Shown here: one piece after another, positions 12,046 to 21,966 of the stretch | Layout: every line of letters starts with the position of its first letter | Numbering within the stretch: the first letter of the stretch is position 1 | The notes under the pieces: generated by a model | Database searches by the model: none | The model's input: only the letters and a program-made list of their open reading frames with translations | Told to the model about the DNA's origin: nothing | Assembly: GCF_004217495.1 (NCBI RefSeq) | Contig: NZ_SHLC01000001.1 | Span: 1,426,001 to 1,490,000 of the forward strand | DNA from: Microterricola gilva | Lineage (GTDB): Bacteria > Actinomycetota > Actinomycetes > Actinomycetales > Microbacteriaceae | DNA length: 64,000 nt | Direction: 5' to 3' | Made by a program: the position numbers and the translations under genes

Positions 12046-13266
12046 GTGGCAGCCTCGAAATCTTCGCCGCTCACGGTCGTCGTCGGCATCAGCGGTGGGA
12101 TTGCGGCGTACAAGGCTGTCAATGTCGTGCGGGCCTTCGTGCTCGCCGGCCACTCGGTTCACGTTGTCGCAACGGAGGCCGCGCTGCGCTTCGTCGGTCG
12201 TCCGACCCTCGAAGCGATCTCGCGCAACCCCGTGCACAGCGAGCTCTATGAGGGCGTCGCCGAGGTGCGGCACGTGGCGATCGGCCAATCGGCCGATCTG
12301 ATCGTGATCGCACCGGCGACGGCCAACACCATCGCCAAGCTCGCCGCCGGCATCGCCGACGACCTGCTCGGCAACACGGTCCTCGCCAGCACCGCACCGC
12401 TCGTGATCGCCCCGGCGATGCACACCGAGATGTGGCAGAACCCTGCGACGGTCGCCAATGTGGCGACGCTGCGTTCCCGCGGTGTCACCGTGATCGGCCC
12501 GGCCGTCGGGCAGCTGACGGGCGCGGACTCCGGCCCAGGCCGCCTCGAGGAGCCGGACGCCATCGTGCGCGGCGCTCTCGCCGTCGTCGCGGCCGGTCCC
12601 GTTCAGGATCTCGTCGGCACCCGTGTCGTCGTGACGGCAGGCGGGACGCGCGAGCCGCTCGACCCCGTCCGCTTCCTCGGCAACCGCTCGAGCGGCCGTC
12701 AGGGCATCGCCATCGCCGAGGCCGCCGCGGCCCGCGGTGCCGACGTCGTGCTGATCGCGGCCCACCTCGAGGTGCCGCCGCCCGGCGGTGTCGAGCTGCG
12801 CGAGGTCTCGACGGCGCTGGAGATGCAGGATGCCGCAGCCGCGGCATCCGCGGACGCCGACGTCATCGTCATGGCCGCGGCCGTCGCCGACTACCGTCCG
12901 GTTGAGGTTAGCGAGGGCAAGATCAAGAAGGATGACCGCGGCGACTCGATGACGCTCGAGCTCGTGCGCAACCCGGACATCCTGGCCGGCCTCGCCGCCG
13001 CGAAGCGCGATGGCCAGCTCGTCGTCGGTTTCGCGGCCGAAACGGAGACCGATCGCGCCCGCCAGCTCGAACTCGGCCGCAGCAAGATCGCGCGCAAGGG
13101 CGCGGATCTGCTCGTGCTGAACCGGGTCGGTTGGAACGAGGGCTTCGCAACGGAACGCAACGAGATCACGGTGCTCGACAGCACCGCAGATATAGTGTTG
13201 GAATTCGCGGGCAGCAAGGTGTCGGTGGCTCACCGCATCCTTGATGTGATCGCAGAACGACTGTGA
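12046..13266 (+). CDS. coaBC: bifunctional phosphopantothenoylcysteine decarboxylase / phosphopantothenate-cysteine ligase
   Basis: CoaBC (406 aa) makes 4'-phosphopantothenoyl-cysteine and decarboxylates it in the coenzyme A pathway. The N-terminal flavoprotein half shows [14 protein letters not shown], the active-site His in [13 protein letters not shown], and [12 protein letters not shown]. The C-terminal CoaB half starts near residue 195 with [23 protein letters not shown] and contains KIKKD. The start is a GTG 7 bp after rpoZ, so the two genes are probably co-transcribed. Confidence 0.95.
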   Translation: MAASKSSPLTVVVGISGGIAAYKAVNVVRAFVLAGHSVHVVATEAALRFVGRPTLEAISRNPVHSELYEGVAEVRHVAIGQSADLIVIAPATANTIAKLAAGIADDLLGNTVLASTAPLVIAPAMHTEMWQNPATVANVATLRSRGVTVIGPAVGQLTGADSGPGRLEEPDAIVRGALAVVAAGPVQDLVGTRVVVTAGGTREPLDPVRFLGNRSSGRQGIAIAEAAAARGADVVLIAAHLEVPPPGGVELREVSTALEMQDAAAAASADADVIVMAAAVADYRPVEVSEGKIKKDDRGDSMTLELVRNPDILAGLAAAKRDGQLVVGFAAETETDRARQLELGRSKIARKGADLLVLNRVGWNEGFATERNEITVLDSTADIVLEFAGSKVSVAHRILDVIAERL

Positions 13267-13315
13267 TCCTGCGGCACACCAGCCAGCAGTGCACAAGAAC
13301 AGACAGACAGGTCAC

Positions 13316-14509
13316 ATGAGCGAGCTTCGGCTATTCACATCGGAATCGGTCACCGAGGGGCACCCAGACAAGATCTGTGACCAGATCTCCGACAGCATCC
13401 TCGACGCCATGCTGGCGCTCGACCCGCACAGCCGCGTTGCGGTCGAGACCCTCGTGACGACGGGCCTCGTGCACGTCGCAGGCGAGGTCACCACCGAGGC
13501 CTACGTCGAGATCCCCTCGATCGTGCGCGAGCGGATCACCTCGATCGGCTACGACTCCTCCGACGTCTGGTTCGACGGCCGCTCCTGCGGCGTGTCCATC
13601 TCGATCGGCGGCCAGTCGCCCGACATCGCCCAGGGCGTCGACAACGCGTACGAGAGCCGTGAGCTCTCCAGCGACGAGATGCTCGACAAGCAGGGTGCAG
13701 GCGACCAGGGCATCATGTTCGGCTACGCAACCAACGAGACCCCGCAGCTGATGCCGATCCCGATCTGGATCGCGCACCGCCTCGCCGAGCGCCTCGCCGA
13801 GGTGCGCAAGGCCGGTCTCGTCGACTACCTCAGGCCCGACGGCAAGACGCAGGTGACGATCGGCTACGACGGTCAGATCCCGCGCACCGTCGAGACCGTC
13901 GTGCTCTCGACGCAGCACTCGCCCCGCGTCACGCAGGAGCGCCTCCGCGAGGAGATCAACGAACTCGTCATCCGCCCGGTGCTCGACCTCGTCGAGCTCG
14001 ACACCTCGGCGGCCAAGACCCTGATCAACCCGACCGGCAAGTTCGAGATCGGCGGCCCGCAGGGCGACGCCGGCCTCACCGGCCGCAAGATCATCATCGA
14101 CACCTACGGCGGCGCGAGCCGGCACGGCGGCGGTGCGTTCAGCGGCAAGGACCCGTCGAAGGTCGACCGCTCCGCCGCATACGCCATGCGCTGGGTCGCC
14201 AAGAACGCCGTGGCGGCCGGCCTCGCCGAGCGCCTCGAGGTGCAGATCGCCTACGCGATCGGCAAGGCGGCGCCCGTCGGGCTCTACGTCGAGACCTTCG
14301 GCACCGGTGCGATGTCGGATGCCGAGATCACCCGCGCCATCCGCGAGGTCTTCGACCTCCGCCCGGCCGCGATCATCCGGGATCTCGACCTGTTGCGTCC
14401 GATCTACGCCCAGACCGCCAGCTACGGCCACTTCGGCCGCGAGCTGCCCGACTTCACCTGGGAGCGCCTCGACCGGGTCGATGATCTGAGAAGCGCAGCC
14501 GGGCTCTGA
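13316..14509 (+). CDS. metK: S-adenosylmethionine synthase
   Basis: MetK (397 aa) forms SAM from methionine and ATP. The family markers are all present: [17 protein letters not shown] at the N-terminus, [12 protein letters not shown] in the centre, and the phosphate loop [16 protein letters not shown]. The ATG at 13316 gives the standard N-terminus [12 protein letters not shown]; an upstream in-frame GTG would add nine unrelated residues. It is placed 49 bp after coaBC. No SAM riboswitch is recognisable in that short gap. Confidence 0.96.
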   Translation: MSELRLFTSESVTEGHPDKICDQISDSILDAMLALDPHSRVAVETLVTTGLVHVAGEVTTEAYVEIPSIVRERITSIGYDSSDVWFDGRSCGVSISIGGQSPDIAQGVDNAYESRELSSDEMLDKQGAGDQGIMFGYATNETPQLMPIPIWIAHRLAERLAEVRKAGLVDYLRPDGKTQVTIGYDGQIPRTVETVVLSTQHSPRVTQERLREEINELVIRPVLDLVELDTSAAKTLINPTGKFEIGGPQGDAGLTGRKIIIDTYGGASRHGGGAFSGKDPSKVDRSAAYAMRWVAKNAVAAGLAERLEVQIAYAIGKAAPVGLYVETFGTGAMSDAEITRAIREVFDLRPAAIIRDLDLLRPIYAQTASYGHFGRELPDFTWERLDRVDDLRSAAGL

Positions 14510-14511
14510 TC

Positions 14512-16551
14512 ATGGCATCAGCCGGCGTGGTCGCGCGAGTGCTGATCGACAACCCCCTGCCGCAGCTCGACCACCTCTTCGACTACAGCGTGCCCGAGGC
14601 GCTGCGCGCCGATGTGCGCGTCGGCCAGCGGGTCAAGGTGCCGTTCCGCTCCGGTGGGCGCCTGATCGACGGCTACATCATCGAGCTCGTCGACCGCGCC
14701 AGCGCGGACTTCTCCGGGCAGCTGAGCGAGATCGACTCGTTGATCTCCGTCGTGCCCGTCCTCACCCCTGAGGTGTACGCGCTCGCCCGCCGGGTCGCAG
14801 ACCGTGGTGCTGGCAGCGCCATCGACGTGGTGCGGCTCGCCGTCCCACCCCGCGCCGTGCGCGTCGAGAAGAAGTGGATCGCCGAGCGGGCTGAGGGCGC
14901 CACCGCGGTTGCCGCGGTTGCCGAGCATGCCGCGGTCGTCGTACCCGCGGCATCCGAGCTGCCCGCCGTGACCGGATACTCGGCCGAGGTCCTCGCCGGC
15001 GCCATCGACCCTGACGGGCGGGTGGCGCTCACCGCCATCCCGCGCCTGCTCGAGGGGCCGGGCGGCATCTGGGTCGGCCACTGGGCCGTCACGATGGCCG
15101 AGCTGGCCGTGCGCACACTCGCGACCGGACGGAGCGCCGTGCTCGCCGTTCCAGACTTCCGCGATCAGGACCAGCTCCTCGCCGCGCTGCACGCGCTGCT
15201 GCCGGCCGAGAAGGTCTCGCGATTCGACGCCAGGCAGACCACGAGCGAACGCTACGGCGCCTTCCTGGCCTGCCTCGACGACGAACCGCGTGTCATCGTC
15301 GGCAACCGCTCAGTCGTCTACGCGCCCGCGGCACGGCTCGGGCTGATCGCGATGTGGGATGACGGCGATCCGCTGTACGCCGAATCACTGAGTCCATACG
15401 CGCACGCCCGCGATGTCGCGCTGATCCGTCAGGGAGTGACGGAGTGCGCTCTGGTGCTGCTCGGCCACGCCCGCAGCATCGAGGCCCAGCGCCTCGTCGA
15501 GATTGGCTGGCTGCACGAGCTCGGCCCCGAGCGCTTCACCCGCCCGAACATCATCGCCACCGCGCAGCAGGGGTCTCCAGACCCGCAGGCGCAGGCCGCG
15601 CGGATCCCGTCGACCGCCTGGCGCGAGGCCAAGCAGGCCCTGGCCACCGGTCCGGTCCTCGTCCAGGTCGCCTCGCCCGGCTACGCGCCCGTCGTCGCCT
15701 GCGCAAGCTGCCGGGAGGCCGCGCACTGCGGGCGCTGCCAGGGGCCGCTCGGCCAGAGCGCGGCCGGGGCGGCGCCCAGCTGCCGCTGGTGCGGGGCGAT
15801 CGCCGCCAACTGGAGCTGCGGCAACTGCGGCGGGCACGCCCTCCGCACGGTGCGCATCGGCGCCGGGCGCACGGCCGAGGAGCTGGGCCGTGCCTTCCCC
15901 GGGGCGCTCGTCATCGTCGCCGACGGCGAGAACCCGATCCTCAACGTCGCGGCCCGGCCTGCGCTCGTCATCGCGACGCGCGGCGCCGAGCCCGTGGCCG
16001 ACGGCGGCTACGCCGCTGTGCTCCTGCTCGACGGTGAGCGCATCCTCGGCCGCGAATCGCTGCGGGTCGCCGAGGACGCGCTGCGCTGGTGGTCCAACGC
16101 CGCCGCCCTGGCCACGCCGGGCGCGCCCGTGCTGCTCGCCGGCGTCGGCGGCGCCCTCGCGACGGCGCTGGCCACCTGGCAGCAGGCCGGCTGGGCGGCG
16201 AGCGAGTTCGCTGACCGCCGCGCGCTCCGTTTCCCGCCGGCCGTGCGCACGGCGTCCGTCACCGCGGCACCGGCCGTGCTGGAGACGACGCTGGCCGAAC
16301 TGCGGGAACTGGACGGCGTCGACATCCTCGGCCCCGTTCCCGCTCCGATCGCACCCGGTGCGGCTGCGGCATCCGACGGCCTGATGCGTGCGATCGTGCG
16401 CTTCGACTACGGAGCGGGCGCCGACGTTGCCAGGCGACTGCGCGCCGGGATCGTGGCCGTCGCCAGCTCGCGCAGACGCCCGCCCAAGGGTGGGGCCTTC
16501 CGGCCCGCACCTACACTGAGAGTTCGATTCGATGACCCGGAGATCTTCTAG
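14512..16551 (+). CDS. priA: PriA-like primosomal protein N', helicase motifs lost
   Basis: At 679 aa this is related to PriA, which restarts stalled replication forks. The N-terminal 3'-DNA-binding domain (VLIDNPLPQLDHLFDYSVP) and the cysteine-rich zinc-binding insert (residues about 397-445, with CxxC pairs such as CASC and CGNC) are kept. The Walker A P-loop is absent, and the DEEH box is replaced by WDDGD (282-286). It should therefore not hydrolyse ATP. This degenerate form is usual in actinobacteria, where it may act as a structural loader. It starts 2 bp after metK and ends directly before the fmt ATG. Confidence 0.88.
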   Translation: MASAGVVARVLIDNPLPQLDHLFDYSVPEALRADVRVGQRVKVPFRSGGRLIDGYIIELVDRASADFSGQLSEIDSLISVVPVLTPEVYALARRVADRGAGSAIDVVRLAVPPRAVRVEKKWIAERAEGATAVAAVAEHAAVVVPAASELPAVTGYSAEVLAGAIDPDGRVALTAIPRLLEGPGGIWVGHWAVTMAELAVRTLATGRSAVLAVPDFRDQDQLLAALHALLPAEKVSRFDARQTTSERYGAFLACLDDEPRVIVGNRSVVYAPAARLGLIAMWDDGDPLYAESLSPYAHARDVALIRQGVTECALVLLGHARSIEAQRLVEIGWLHELGPERFTRPNIIATAQQGSPDPQAQAARIPSTAWREAKQALATGPVLVQVASPGYAPVVACASCREAAHCGRCQGPLGQSAAGAAPSCRWCGAIAANWSCGNCGGHALRTVRIGAGRTAEELGRAFPGALVIVADGENPILNVAARPALVIATRGAEPVADGGYAAVLLLDGERILGRESLRVAEDALRWWSNAAALATPGAPVLLAGVGGALATALATWQQAGWAASEFADRRALRFPPAVRTASVTAAPAVLETTLAELRELDGVDILGPVPAPIAPGAAAASDGLMRAIVRFDYGAGADVARRLRAGIVAVASSRRRPPKGGAFRPAPTLRVRFDDPEIF

Positions 16552-17469
16552 ATGAAACTCGTCTTCGCCGGTACGCCGGACGCGGCCGTTCCGAGCCTGC
16601 GGCTGCTTGCAGCCAGCCGGCACGAGATCGTGGCCGTGCTGACGCGCGCCGACGCCCCGCTCGGCCGCAAACGCATCCTCACGCCGTCGCCCGTCGCCCA
16701 GGCCGCAGCAGAGCTCGGGCTTCCGATCATCAAGGCCAACTGGCTCGACGAGGCCGTCACGGACGAGATCGCCGCGCTCGGCGTTGACCTCGGCGTGATC
16801 GTGGCCTACGGCGGACTCGTGCGCGAGCCGCTGCTCAGCACGCCGCGGCTCGGCTGGATCAACCTGCACTTCTCGTTGCTGCCGAGGTGGCGCGGCGCCG
16901 CCCCGGTGCAGCGTGCCCTCATCGCCGGTGATGCCGTCACCGGCGCCGACGTGTTCCAGTTGGTCCCTGCCCTCGACGCCGGAGCGGTGTTCGGCCGCAT
17001 CGAACAGCAGATCACCGAGGAGAGCACGGCGGCGACGCTCCTCGCCGACCTGGCGGACTCCGGAGCGGAGCTGCTCGGCCGCGTGGTCGACGGCCTCGCC
17101 GACGGCAGCGCCGTCGCGACCCCGCAGAGCGGGGAGGCGACGCCGGCGGCCAAGCTCAGCATCGACGACGCCAGGCTCGACTGGGCGGAGCAGGCGGCAT
17201 CCGTGTTCCACCGCTACCAGGGCGTCACGAGCGAGCCGGGCGCGTTCACGGTGATCGACGGCGCCCGCTTCAAGATTCACGAGATGCGCCACGCCAGGGA
17301 TGCCGAGCCACTCGCGCCCGGCCGCATCCGTTCCGTCGACGGCCGCGTGCTCGTCGGCACAGCCAGCCACCCGCTCGAGCTGCTGCGTGTGCAGCCGGCG
17401 GGCAAGACCCCGATGAACGCCAGCGACTGGTGGCGTGGAATCGCAGCAGAGGAGGTGATCGCCGAATGA
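16552..17469 (+). CDS. fmt: methionyl-tRNA formyltransferase
   Basis: Fmt (305 aa) formylates initiator Met-tRNA. The formyltransferase signature INLHFSLLPRWRGAAPVQRAL, with the catalytic Asn-His region, lies at about residues 103-123; the N-terminus MKLVFAGTPDAAVPSL is standard. The ATG follows the priA TAG with no gap. CGGAG 10 nt upstream gives a ribosome site, and a TACACT at 16512-16517 could be an internal promoter. Its stop overlaps the rsmB start by 4 bp. Confidence 0.95.
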   Translation: MKLVFAGTPDAAVPSLRLLAASRHEIVAVLTRADAPLGRKRILTPSPVAQAAAELGLPIIKANWLDEAVTDEIAALGVDLGVIVAYGGLVREPLLSTPRLGWINLHFSLLPRWRGAAPVQRALIAGDAVTGADVFQLVPALDAGAVFGRIEQQITEESTAATLLADLADSGAELLGRVVDGLADGSAVATPQSGEATPAAKLSIDDARLDWAEQAASVFHRYQGVTSEPGAFTVIDGARFKIHEMRHARDAEPLAPGRIRSVDGRVLVGTASHPLELLRVQPAGKTPMNASDWWRGIAAEEVIAE

Positions 17470-18896
17470 GCGATCGCAGACAGAATTCCGGCAGCAACGC
17501 GCGTCCGGCGCGTGCGCCGCGCCCCCAGCAGAGCGTGCAGCCGGCCCGGCTCGTCGCCTACGAGGTGATCGCCGCGGTACGCGAGTCCGACGCATACGCC
17601 AATCTGCTCCTGCCGAGCCGCATCCAGCGGGCCAGGCTCAACAGCGCGGACGCGGCCCTCGCCACCGAACTCACCTACGGCACCCTGCGCATGCAGGGCT
17701 TCTACGACAAGGTGATCGAACTCGTCGCCGACCGCACCGTCGACAAGATCGACCCGGCCGTCCTCGACGTGCTCCGCCTCGGCGCGCACCAGCTGCTCGC
17801 CACCCGCGTCGCCACCCACGCGGCCGTGAACGAGTCGGTTGCGCTCGCCAGCCAGGTGGCCTCCCGCTCGGCGACCGGCTTCACCAACGGCGTGCTGCGC
17901 ACGATCTCGCGCAGTTCGCTCGAGGAGTGGCGCGGCTGGGTGCAGGACGAAACGGAGGGCGCGGACGAGAAGCTCGCCGTGCTCCACTCCCACCCGGCCT
18001 GGGTCGTCCGTGCGCTCCGCACCGCGCTCGAGGCGGAGGGCCGTGGCTCGGAGCTCGAGCAGCTGCTCGAGGCCGACAACGCCGCGCCCAAGGTGAACCT
18101 GGCCGCGCTGCCCGGCCTTGTCGATGCAACGGATGCCGCAGCGCTCGGGGACGCCAACCGCTTCTCGCCGATCGGCTTCGAGCTCTCCGGCGGCGACCCG
18201 CTCGGGGTCACCGATCGATTCGGCGGCGCGGTGCGCGTGCAGGACGAAGGCTCGCAGCTGGCCGCGCTGGCGCTCAGCCGGGCGGAGCCGGTGCGGCCGG
18301 GGGAGCGCTGGCTCGACCTCTGCGCCGGACCGGGCGGCAAGGCGGCGCTGCTGGCCGCCGAGGCGCGCCTCAGCGAGGCGACGCTCATCGCGAACGAGCT
18401 CGTTCCCGCCCGCGCCGGGCTCGTCCGCAACGCCATCGCCGGCGTCCCCGGTGATGTCCCGGTCTGGGAACTCGACGGCACGACGATCGGCGCGGCCCAC
18501 CCGGCCGAGTTCGACCGGATCCTGCTCGACGCCCCGTGCACCGGGCTGGGAGCGCTGCGCCGACGCCCTGAGGCCCGCTGGCGGAAGTCGCCCGGCGACG
18601 TCGCCGAGCTGAGCGTGCTGCAGGGCAAGCTGTTCGACGCCGCATTCCAGGCGCTGAAGCCCGGCGGCATCCTCGCCTACGTCACCTGCTCCCCGCACCT
18701 CGGCGAGACCCTCGGAGCCGTCAACGGCGCGGTCGCCCGCTGGGGTGACGCGCTCGAGCAGCTGCCCACCCGTGACATCCTCGATGGCATCGCGGCGAAC
18801 CCGCTCGACATCGGGGGCAACGGCCTGACCGCGCAGCTCTGGCCGCACCGCCACGGTACAGACGCCATGTTCATCGCCCTCTTCCGCAAGCACTGA
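17466..18896 (+). CDS. rsmB: 16S rRNA (cytosine-5)-methyltransferase RsmB
   Basis: RsmB/Sun (476 aa) methylates a cytosine of 16S rRNA using SAM. The N-terminal NusB-like RNA-binding domain spans residues about 28-165. The Rossmann methyltransferase part shows the SAM loop LDLCAGPGGKAALL (from about 281). Its two catalytic cysteines are Cys358 in DAPCTGLGALRRRPE and Cys408 in VTCSPH. The ATG at 17466 overlaps the fmt stop; a longer in-frame start inside fmt is less likely. A basic, disordered 25-residue N-terminal tail precedes the domain. Confidence 0.93.
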   Translation: MSDRRQNSGSNARPARAPRPQQSVQPARLVAYEVIAAVRESDAYANLLLPSRIQRARLNSADAALATELTYGTLRMQGFYDKVIELVADRTVDKIDPAVLDVLRLGAHQLLATRVATHAAVNESVALASQVASRSATGFTNGVLRTISRSSLEEWRGWVQDETEGADEKLAVLHSHPAWVVRALRTALEAEGRGSELEQLLEADNAAPKVNLAALPGLVDATDAAALGDANRFSPIGFELSGGDPLGVTDRFGGAVRVQDEGSQLAALALSRAEPVRPGERWLDLCAGPGGKAALLAAEARLSEATLIANELVPARAGLVRNAIAGVPGDVPVWELDGTTIGAAHPAEFDRILLDAPCTGLGALRRRPEARWRKSPGDVAELSVLQGKLFDAAFQALKPGGILAYVTCSPHLGETLGAVNGAVARWGDALEQLPTRDILDGIAANPLDIGGNGLTAQLWPHRHGTDAMFIALFRKH

Positions 18897-18909
18897 TCGC
18901 TCCGATCGA

Positions 18910-18915
18910 TAGCAT
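18910..18915 (+). promoter_or_regulatory. candidate -10 box of rpe (leaderless)
   Basis: TAGCAT ends 7 nt before the ATG at 18923. No ribosome site is well placed for that ATG, so a leaderless start is likely. Confidence 0.4.
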
Positions 18916-18922
18916 GGGGATC

Positions 18923-19591
18923 ATGTCGACCCGCATCAACCCCAGCATCCTGACAGCCGACTTCGCGAACCTCGAGCATGAGCTCGGGCGGATCAGCTCG
19001 GCCGACCTCGTGCACGTCGACGTGATGGACAACCACTTCGTGCCAAACCTCACCTTCGGCCCGACGATGGTGAACCGGCTGCAGCAGGTCTCGCCGATCC
19101 CGCTCGACGTTCACCTGATGATCGACGACGCCGACCGCTGGGCCCCCGGCTATGCCGAGACGGGCGCGTTCTCCGTCACCTTCCACGCCGAGGCCGCGAG
19201 CGACCCGGTCGCCCTGGCCAGGCGACTGCGCCAGATCGGTTCCAGAGCCGGCATCGCGCTGAAGCCTGGCACCTACATCGAGCCGTACCTCGAGCTGCTG
19301 CCTGAATTCGACCAGATCCTCATCATGACCGTCGAGCCCGGCTTCGGCGGGCAGAGCTTCATGACGGACATGATGCCGAAGCTCCGCCGCACGGCTGACG
19401 CCGTCGCGGCATCCGGCCTCGACATCTGGCTCCAGGTCGACGGCGGCGTCAGCCTCGACACGATCGGGATCGCGGCGGAGAACGGCGCGAACACCTTCGT
19501 CGCCGGCTCGGCCGTGTTCAACGTGGGGGAGCCGGAGGAGCAGATTGTTGCTCTGCGCGCCGCCGCGGCGTCATCCGCTCACCAGCACTAG
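18923..19591 (+). CDS. rpe: ribulose-phosphate 3-epimerase
   Basis: Rpe (222 aa) interconverts ribulose-5-phosphate and xylulose-5-phosphate in the pentose phosphate pathway. The TIM-barrel motifs are INPSILTADFANL at the start, LVHVDVMDNHFVPNLTFGP with metal-binding residues, and MTVEPGFGGQSF for phosphate binding. The C-terminal loop is VDGGV. An ATG nine bases upstream (18914) is in frame, but it lies inside the likely -10 box region, so 18923 is preferred. Confidence 0.93.
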   Translation: MSTRINPSILTADFANLEHELGRISSADLVHVDVMDNHFVPNLTFGPTMVNRLQQVSPIPLDVHLMIDDADRWAPGYAETGAFSVTFHAEAASDPVALARRLRQIGSRAGIALKPGTYIEPYLELLPEFDQILIMTVEPGFGGQSFMTDMMPKLRRTADAVAASGLDIWLQVDGGVSLDTIGIAAENGANTFVAGSAVFNVGEPEEQIVALRAAAASSAHQH

Positions 19592-19597
19592 TAACCT
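19592..19597 (+). promoter_or_regulatory. candidate -10 box of hisE (leaderless)
   Basis: TAACCT ends 6 nt before the hisE GTG at 19604. No Shine-Dalgarno sequence precedes the start. Confidence 0.4.
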
Positions 19598-19603
19598 GTA
19601 GAG

Positions 19604-19867
19604 GTGAAAACTTTCGACGAACTCTTCGCCGAGCTCACTGAGAAGGCCAGGACCCGCCCAGAAGGTTCGGGAACCGTTCGTGAACTCGACGCCGGCGTGC
19701 ACGCCATTGGTAAGAAAATCGTCGAGGAGGCCGCCGAAGTCTGGATGGCCGCCGAGTACCAGAGCGACGCAGAAACAGCCGAGGAGATCTCGCAGCTGCT
19801 GTACCACCTGCAGGTGCTCATGGTCGCGAAGGGGCTCAGCCCCGCCGACATCTACCGACATCTCTGA
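19604..19867 (+). CDS. hisE: phosphoribosyl-ATP pyrophosphatase
   Basis: HisE (87 aa) removes pyrophosphate from phosphoribosyl-ATP, the second step of histidine synthesis. The all-alpha MazG-like fold is shown by [16 protein letters not shown] (metal-binding Glu residues) and [15 protein letters not shown]. It is a stand-alone enzyme here; the next step (HisI) is a separate gene downstream. The GTG start directly follows a -10-like box. A 14-bp palindrome separates it from hisG. Confidence 0.94.
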   Translation: MKTFDELFAELTEKARTRPEGSGTVRELDAGVHAIGKKIVEEAAEVWMAAEYQSDAETAEEISQLLYHLQVLMVAKGLSPADIYRHL

Positions 19868-19869
19868 TC

Positions 19870-19883
19870 CGCTGAGCTCAGCG
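19870..19883. repeat. 14-bp perfect palindrome between hisE and hisG
   Basis: CGCTGAGCTCAGCG starts 2 bases after the hisE stop. It could fold into a short RNA stem or bind a dimeric protein. There is no T-run, so it is a poor terminator. Confidence 0.4.
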
Positions 19884-19938
19884 CCAGATCAACGAGTCAC
19901 CGATGTCCGTGAGAAACGACCAAGAGAGCGTCACCCCC

Positions 19939-20778
19939 ATGCTGAGAATTGCCGTGCCCAACAAGGGCGCCCTGTCTGAAACCGCCGCCCAGATGCTGTT
20001 CGAGGCCGGTTACGCCGGCCGCCGCGACCCGCGCGAACTGCACACGCCAGACCCGCGCAACGACGTGGAGTTCTTCTACCTGCGCCCGCGCGACATCGCC
20101 ACCTACGTCGGCTCTGGCGCGCTCGACGTCGGCATCACCGGCCGCGACCTGCTGCTCGACTCCGGCTCGCCTGCGCGCGAGGTGCACGAGCTCGACTTCG
20201 CCGCGTCCACCTTCCGCTTCGCCGGCCCCTCCGACCGCTTCCGTCAGTTGAGCGACCTCGCCGGTGTGCGCGTCGCAACCAGCTACCCCGGCCTCGTCGG
20301 CGACTTCCTCCGTGCCGAGGGCATCGAGGTCGAACTCGTCAAGCTCGACGGCGCCGTCGAATCCGCCGTGCGCCTCGGGGTCGCGGATGCCGTCGCCGAC
20401 GTCGTCTCAACGGGTGCGACGCTCCGCGCGGCCGGCCTCGAGATCTTCGGCCCCGTCATCCTCGAGTCGACCGCCGTGCTGATCCGCTCGGAAGACGAGA
20501 AGCCGGGTGTCGCGACGCTGCTGCGCCGCCTCCAGGGCGTTCTCGTCGCCCGCCAGTACGTGATCATGGACTACGACATCCCCGTCGCCCTGCTCGAGGA
20601 GGCGACTCGCGTCGCCCCCGGCATCGAGTCGCCGACGGTCTCGCCGCTGCACGACCCGGAGTGGGCAGCCGTGCGGGTCATGATCCCGCGTGCGGAGACG
20701 AACCACATGATGGACGCGCTCTACGAGATCGGCGCCCGCGCCATCCTGGTCAGCTCGATCCACGCAGCCAGACTCTAG
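19939..20778 (+). CDS. hisG: ATP phosphoribosyltransferase (long form)
   Basis: HisG (279 aa) makes phosphoribosyl-ATP from ATP and PRPP, the first and feedback-controlled step of histidine synthesis. [14 protein letters not shown] opens the protein, and the PRPP motif appears as [15 protein letters not shown]. The last about 75 residues form the ACT-like histidine-binding domain of the long class, so HisZ is not needed. The ATG at 19939 gives the usual N-terminus; an in-frame ATG at 19903 would add 12 residues. AAGAGAG lies 10 nt upstream. Confidence 0.94.
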   Translation: MLRIAVPNKGALSETAAQMLFEAGYAGRRDPRELHTPDPRNDVEFFYLRPRDIATYVGSGALDVGITGRDLLLDSGSPAREVHELDFAASTFRFAGPSDRFRQLSDLAGVRVATSYPGLVGDFLRAEGIEVELVKLDGAVESAVRLGVADAVADVVSTGATLRAAGLEIFGPVILESTAVLIRSEDEKPGVATLLRRLQGVLVARQYVIMDYDIPVALLEEATRVAPGIESPTVSPLHDPEWAAVRVMIPRAETNHMMDALYEIGARAILVSSIHAARL

Positions 20779-20788
20779 GGCGGCGACG

Positions 20789-21553
20789 ATGTCTCTCTCC
20801 GTTCGCGTGATCCCGTGCCTCGACGTGGCCGACGGCCGCGTCGTCAAGGGCGTCAACTTCCAGAACCTGCGTGACGCTGGCGACCCGGTCGAACTCGCCA
20901 AGCGCTACTTCGAGCAGGGCGCAGACGAACTCACCTTCCTCGACGTCACCGCAACGGTCGACAACCGCGCGACGACGTACGACGTCGTGAGGGCGACAGC
21001 CGAGCAGGTGTTCATCCCGCTCACCGTCGGCGGCGGCATCCGCAGCGTCGAGGACGTCTCGAAGCTGCAGGCCAACGGCGCTGACAAGGTCGGTGTGAAC
21101 AGCGCAGCCATCGCCCGCCCGGCGCTGATCGCCGAGATCGCCGACCGTTTCGGTTCCCAGGTGCTCGTGCTCTCGCTCGACATCAAGCGCAGCGAGCGCA
21201 CCGAGTCCGGCTTCGTCGTGACCACCCACGGTGGCCGCACGGAGACGGATCTCGACGCCCTCGCGTGGGCGAAGCAGGCGATCGAGCTCGGTGTCGGCGA
21301 GTTGCTCGTCAACTCGATCGACGCCGACGGCACGAAGCAGGGCTTCGACCTCGAGCTGATCCGCGCGATCCGCGAGCTCAGCACGGTCCCGGTGATCGCA
21401 TCGGGCGGCGCGGGTGCCGCGACACACTTCCCCCCGGCGATCGCAGCAGGGGCCGACGCCGTGCTGGCGGCATCCGTTTTCCACAACGGGGAGCTCAGCA
21501 TCGGCGACGTCAAGGCGGCCCTCGCGGCCGAGGGAATGCCGGTGCGCGCATGA
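20789..21553 (+). CDS. hisF: imidazole glycerol phosphate synthase cyclase subunit
   Basis: HisF (254 aa) uses ammonia from HisH to close the imidazole ring and release AICAR. Its TIM barrel begins [19 protein letters not shown] with catalytic Asp11; a second conserved Asp lies in LSLDIKRS. hisH and hisA are not here, so the partner glutaminase is encoded elsewhere. It starts 10 bp after hisG and overlaps hisI by 4 bp. Confidence 0.95.
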   Translation: MSLSVRVIPCLDVADGRVVKGVNFQNLRDAGDPVELAKRYFEQGADELTFLDVTATVDNRATTYDVVRATAEQVFIPLTVGGGIRSVEDVSKLQANGADKVGVNSAAIARPALIAEIADRFGSQVLVLSLDIKRSERTESGFVVTTHGGRTETDLDALAWAKQAIELGVGELLVNSIDADGTKQGFDLELIRAIRELSTVPVIASGGAGAATHFPPAIAAGADAVLAASVFHNGELSIGDVKAALAAEGMPVRA

Positions 21554-21921
21554 ACGCCGTGAACGATCAGGACAGCATCGACGCCGTGATCGACCGTGCC
21601 GTGTTCAACGGCGACGGGCTGTTGCCCGCGATCATTCAGCAGCACGACAGCGGCGAGGTGCTGATGATGGGCTGGATGAACGCCGAGGCGCTCCGCCGCA
21701 CCCTCAGCGAGGGGCGTGTCACCTTCTGGTCGCGCTCCCGCCAGGAGTACTGGCGCAAGGGCGACACCTCCGGGCACGCGCAGTTCGTGCGAGGTGCCGC
21801 CCTCGACTGCGACGCAGACACCCTGCTCGTGCAGGTCGAGCAGATCGGCGCCGCCTGCCACACCGGCGCGCACAGCTGCTTCGACGTCGACCCCCTCCGG
21901 CCAGTCATCCTGCCGTCCTAG
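21550..21921 (+). CDS. hisI: phosphoribosyl-AMP cyclohydrolase
   Basis: HisI (123 aa) opens the adenine ring of phosphoribosyl-AMP, a zinc-dependent step of histidine synthesis. The core [17 protein letters not shown] and [18 protein letters not shown] are followed by the zinc-cysteine motif [10 protein letters not shown]. The ATG overlaps the hisF stop. The length is that of the single-domain enzyme without a fused HisE. Confidence 0.95.
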   Translation: MNAVNDQDSIDAVIDRAVFNGDGLLPAIIQQHDSGEVLMMGWMNAEALRRTLSEGRVTFWSRSRQEYWRKGDTSGHAQFVRGAALDCDADTLLVQVEQIGAACHTGAHSCFDVDPLRPVILPS

Positions 21922-21966
21922 ACCCACTTCCTCGTCCTCGACATTGTCCGAACGGAGCCCCATCCG

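Noticed and set aside
13267-13315. SAM riboswitch before metK
   Set aside because: The gap is too short and shows none of the SAM riboswitch core elements.
17430-17465. Upstream start for rsmB inside fmt
   Set aside because: The ATG at 17466 forms the usual 4-bp overlap with the fmt stop; the extra residues are only the shadow of fmt.
21922-21966. Possible trp attenuator or T-box before trpE
   Set aside because: The gap has only 45 bases, and I found no Trp-rich leader peptide, T-box sequence or terminator/antiterminator pair.
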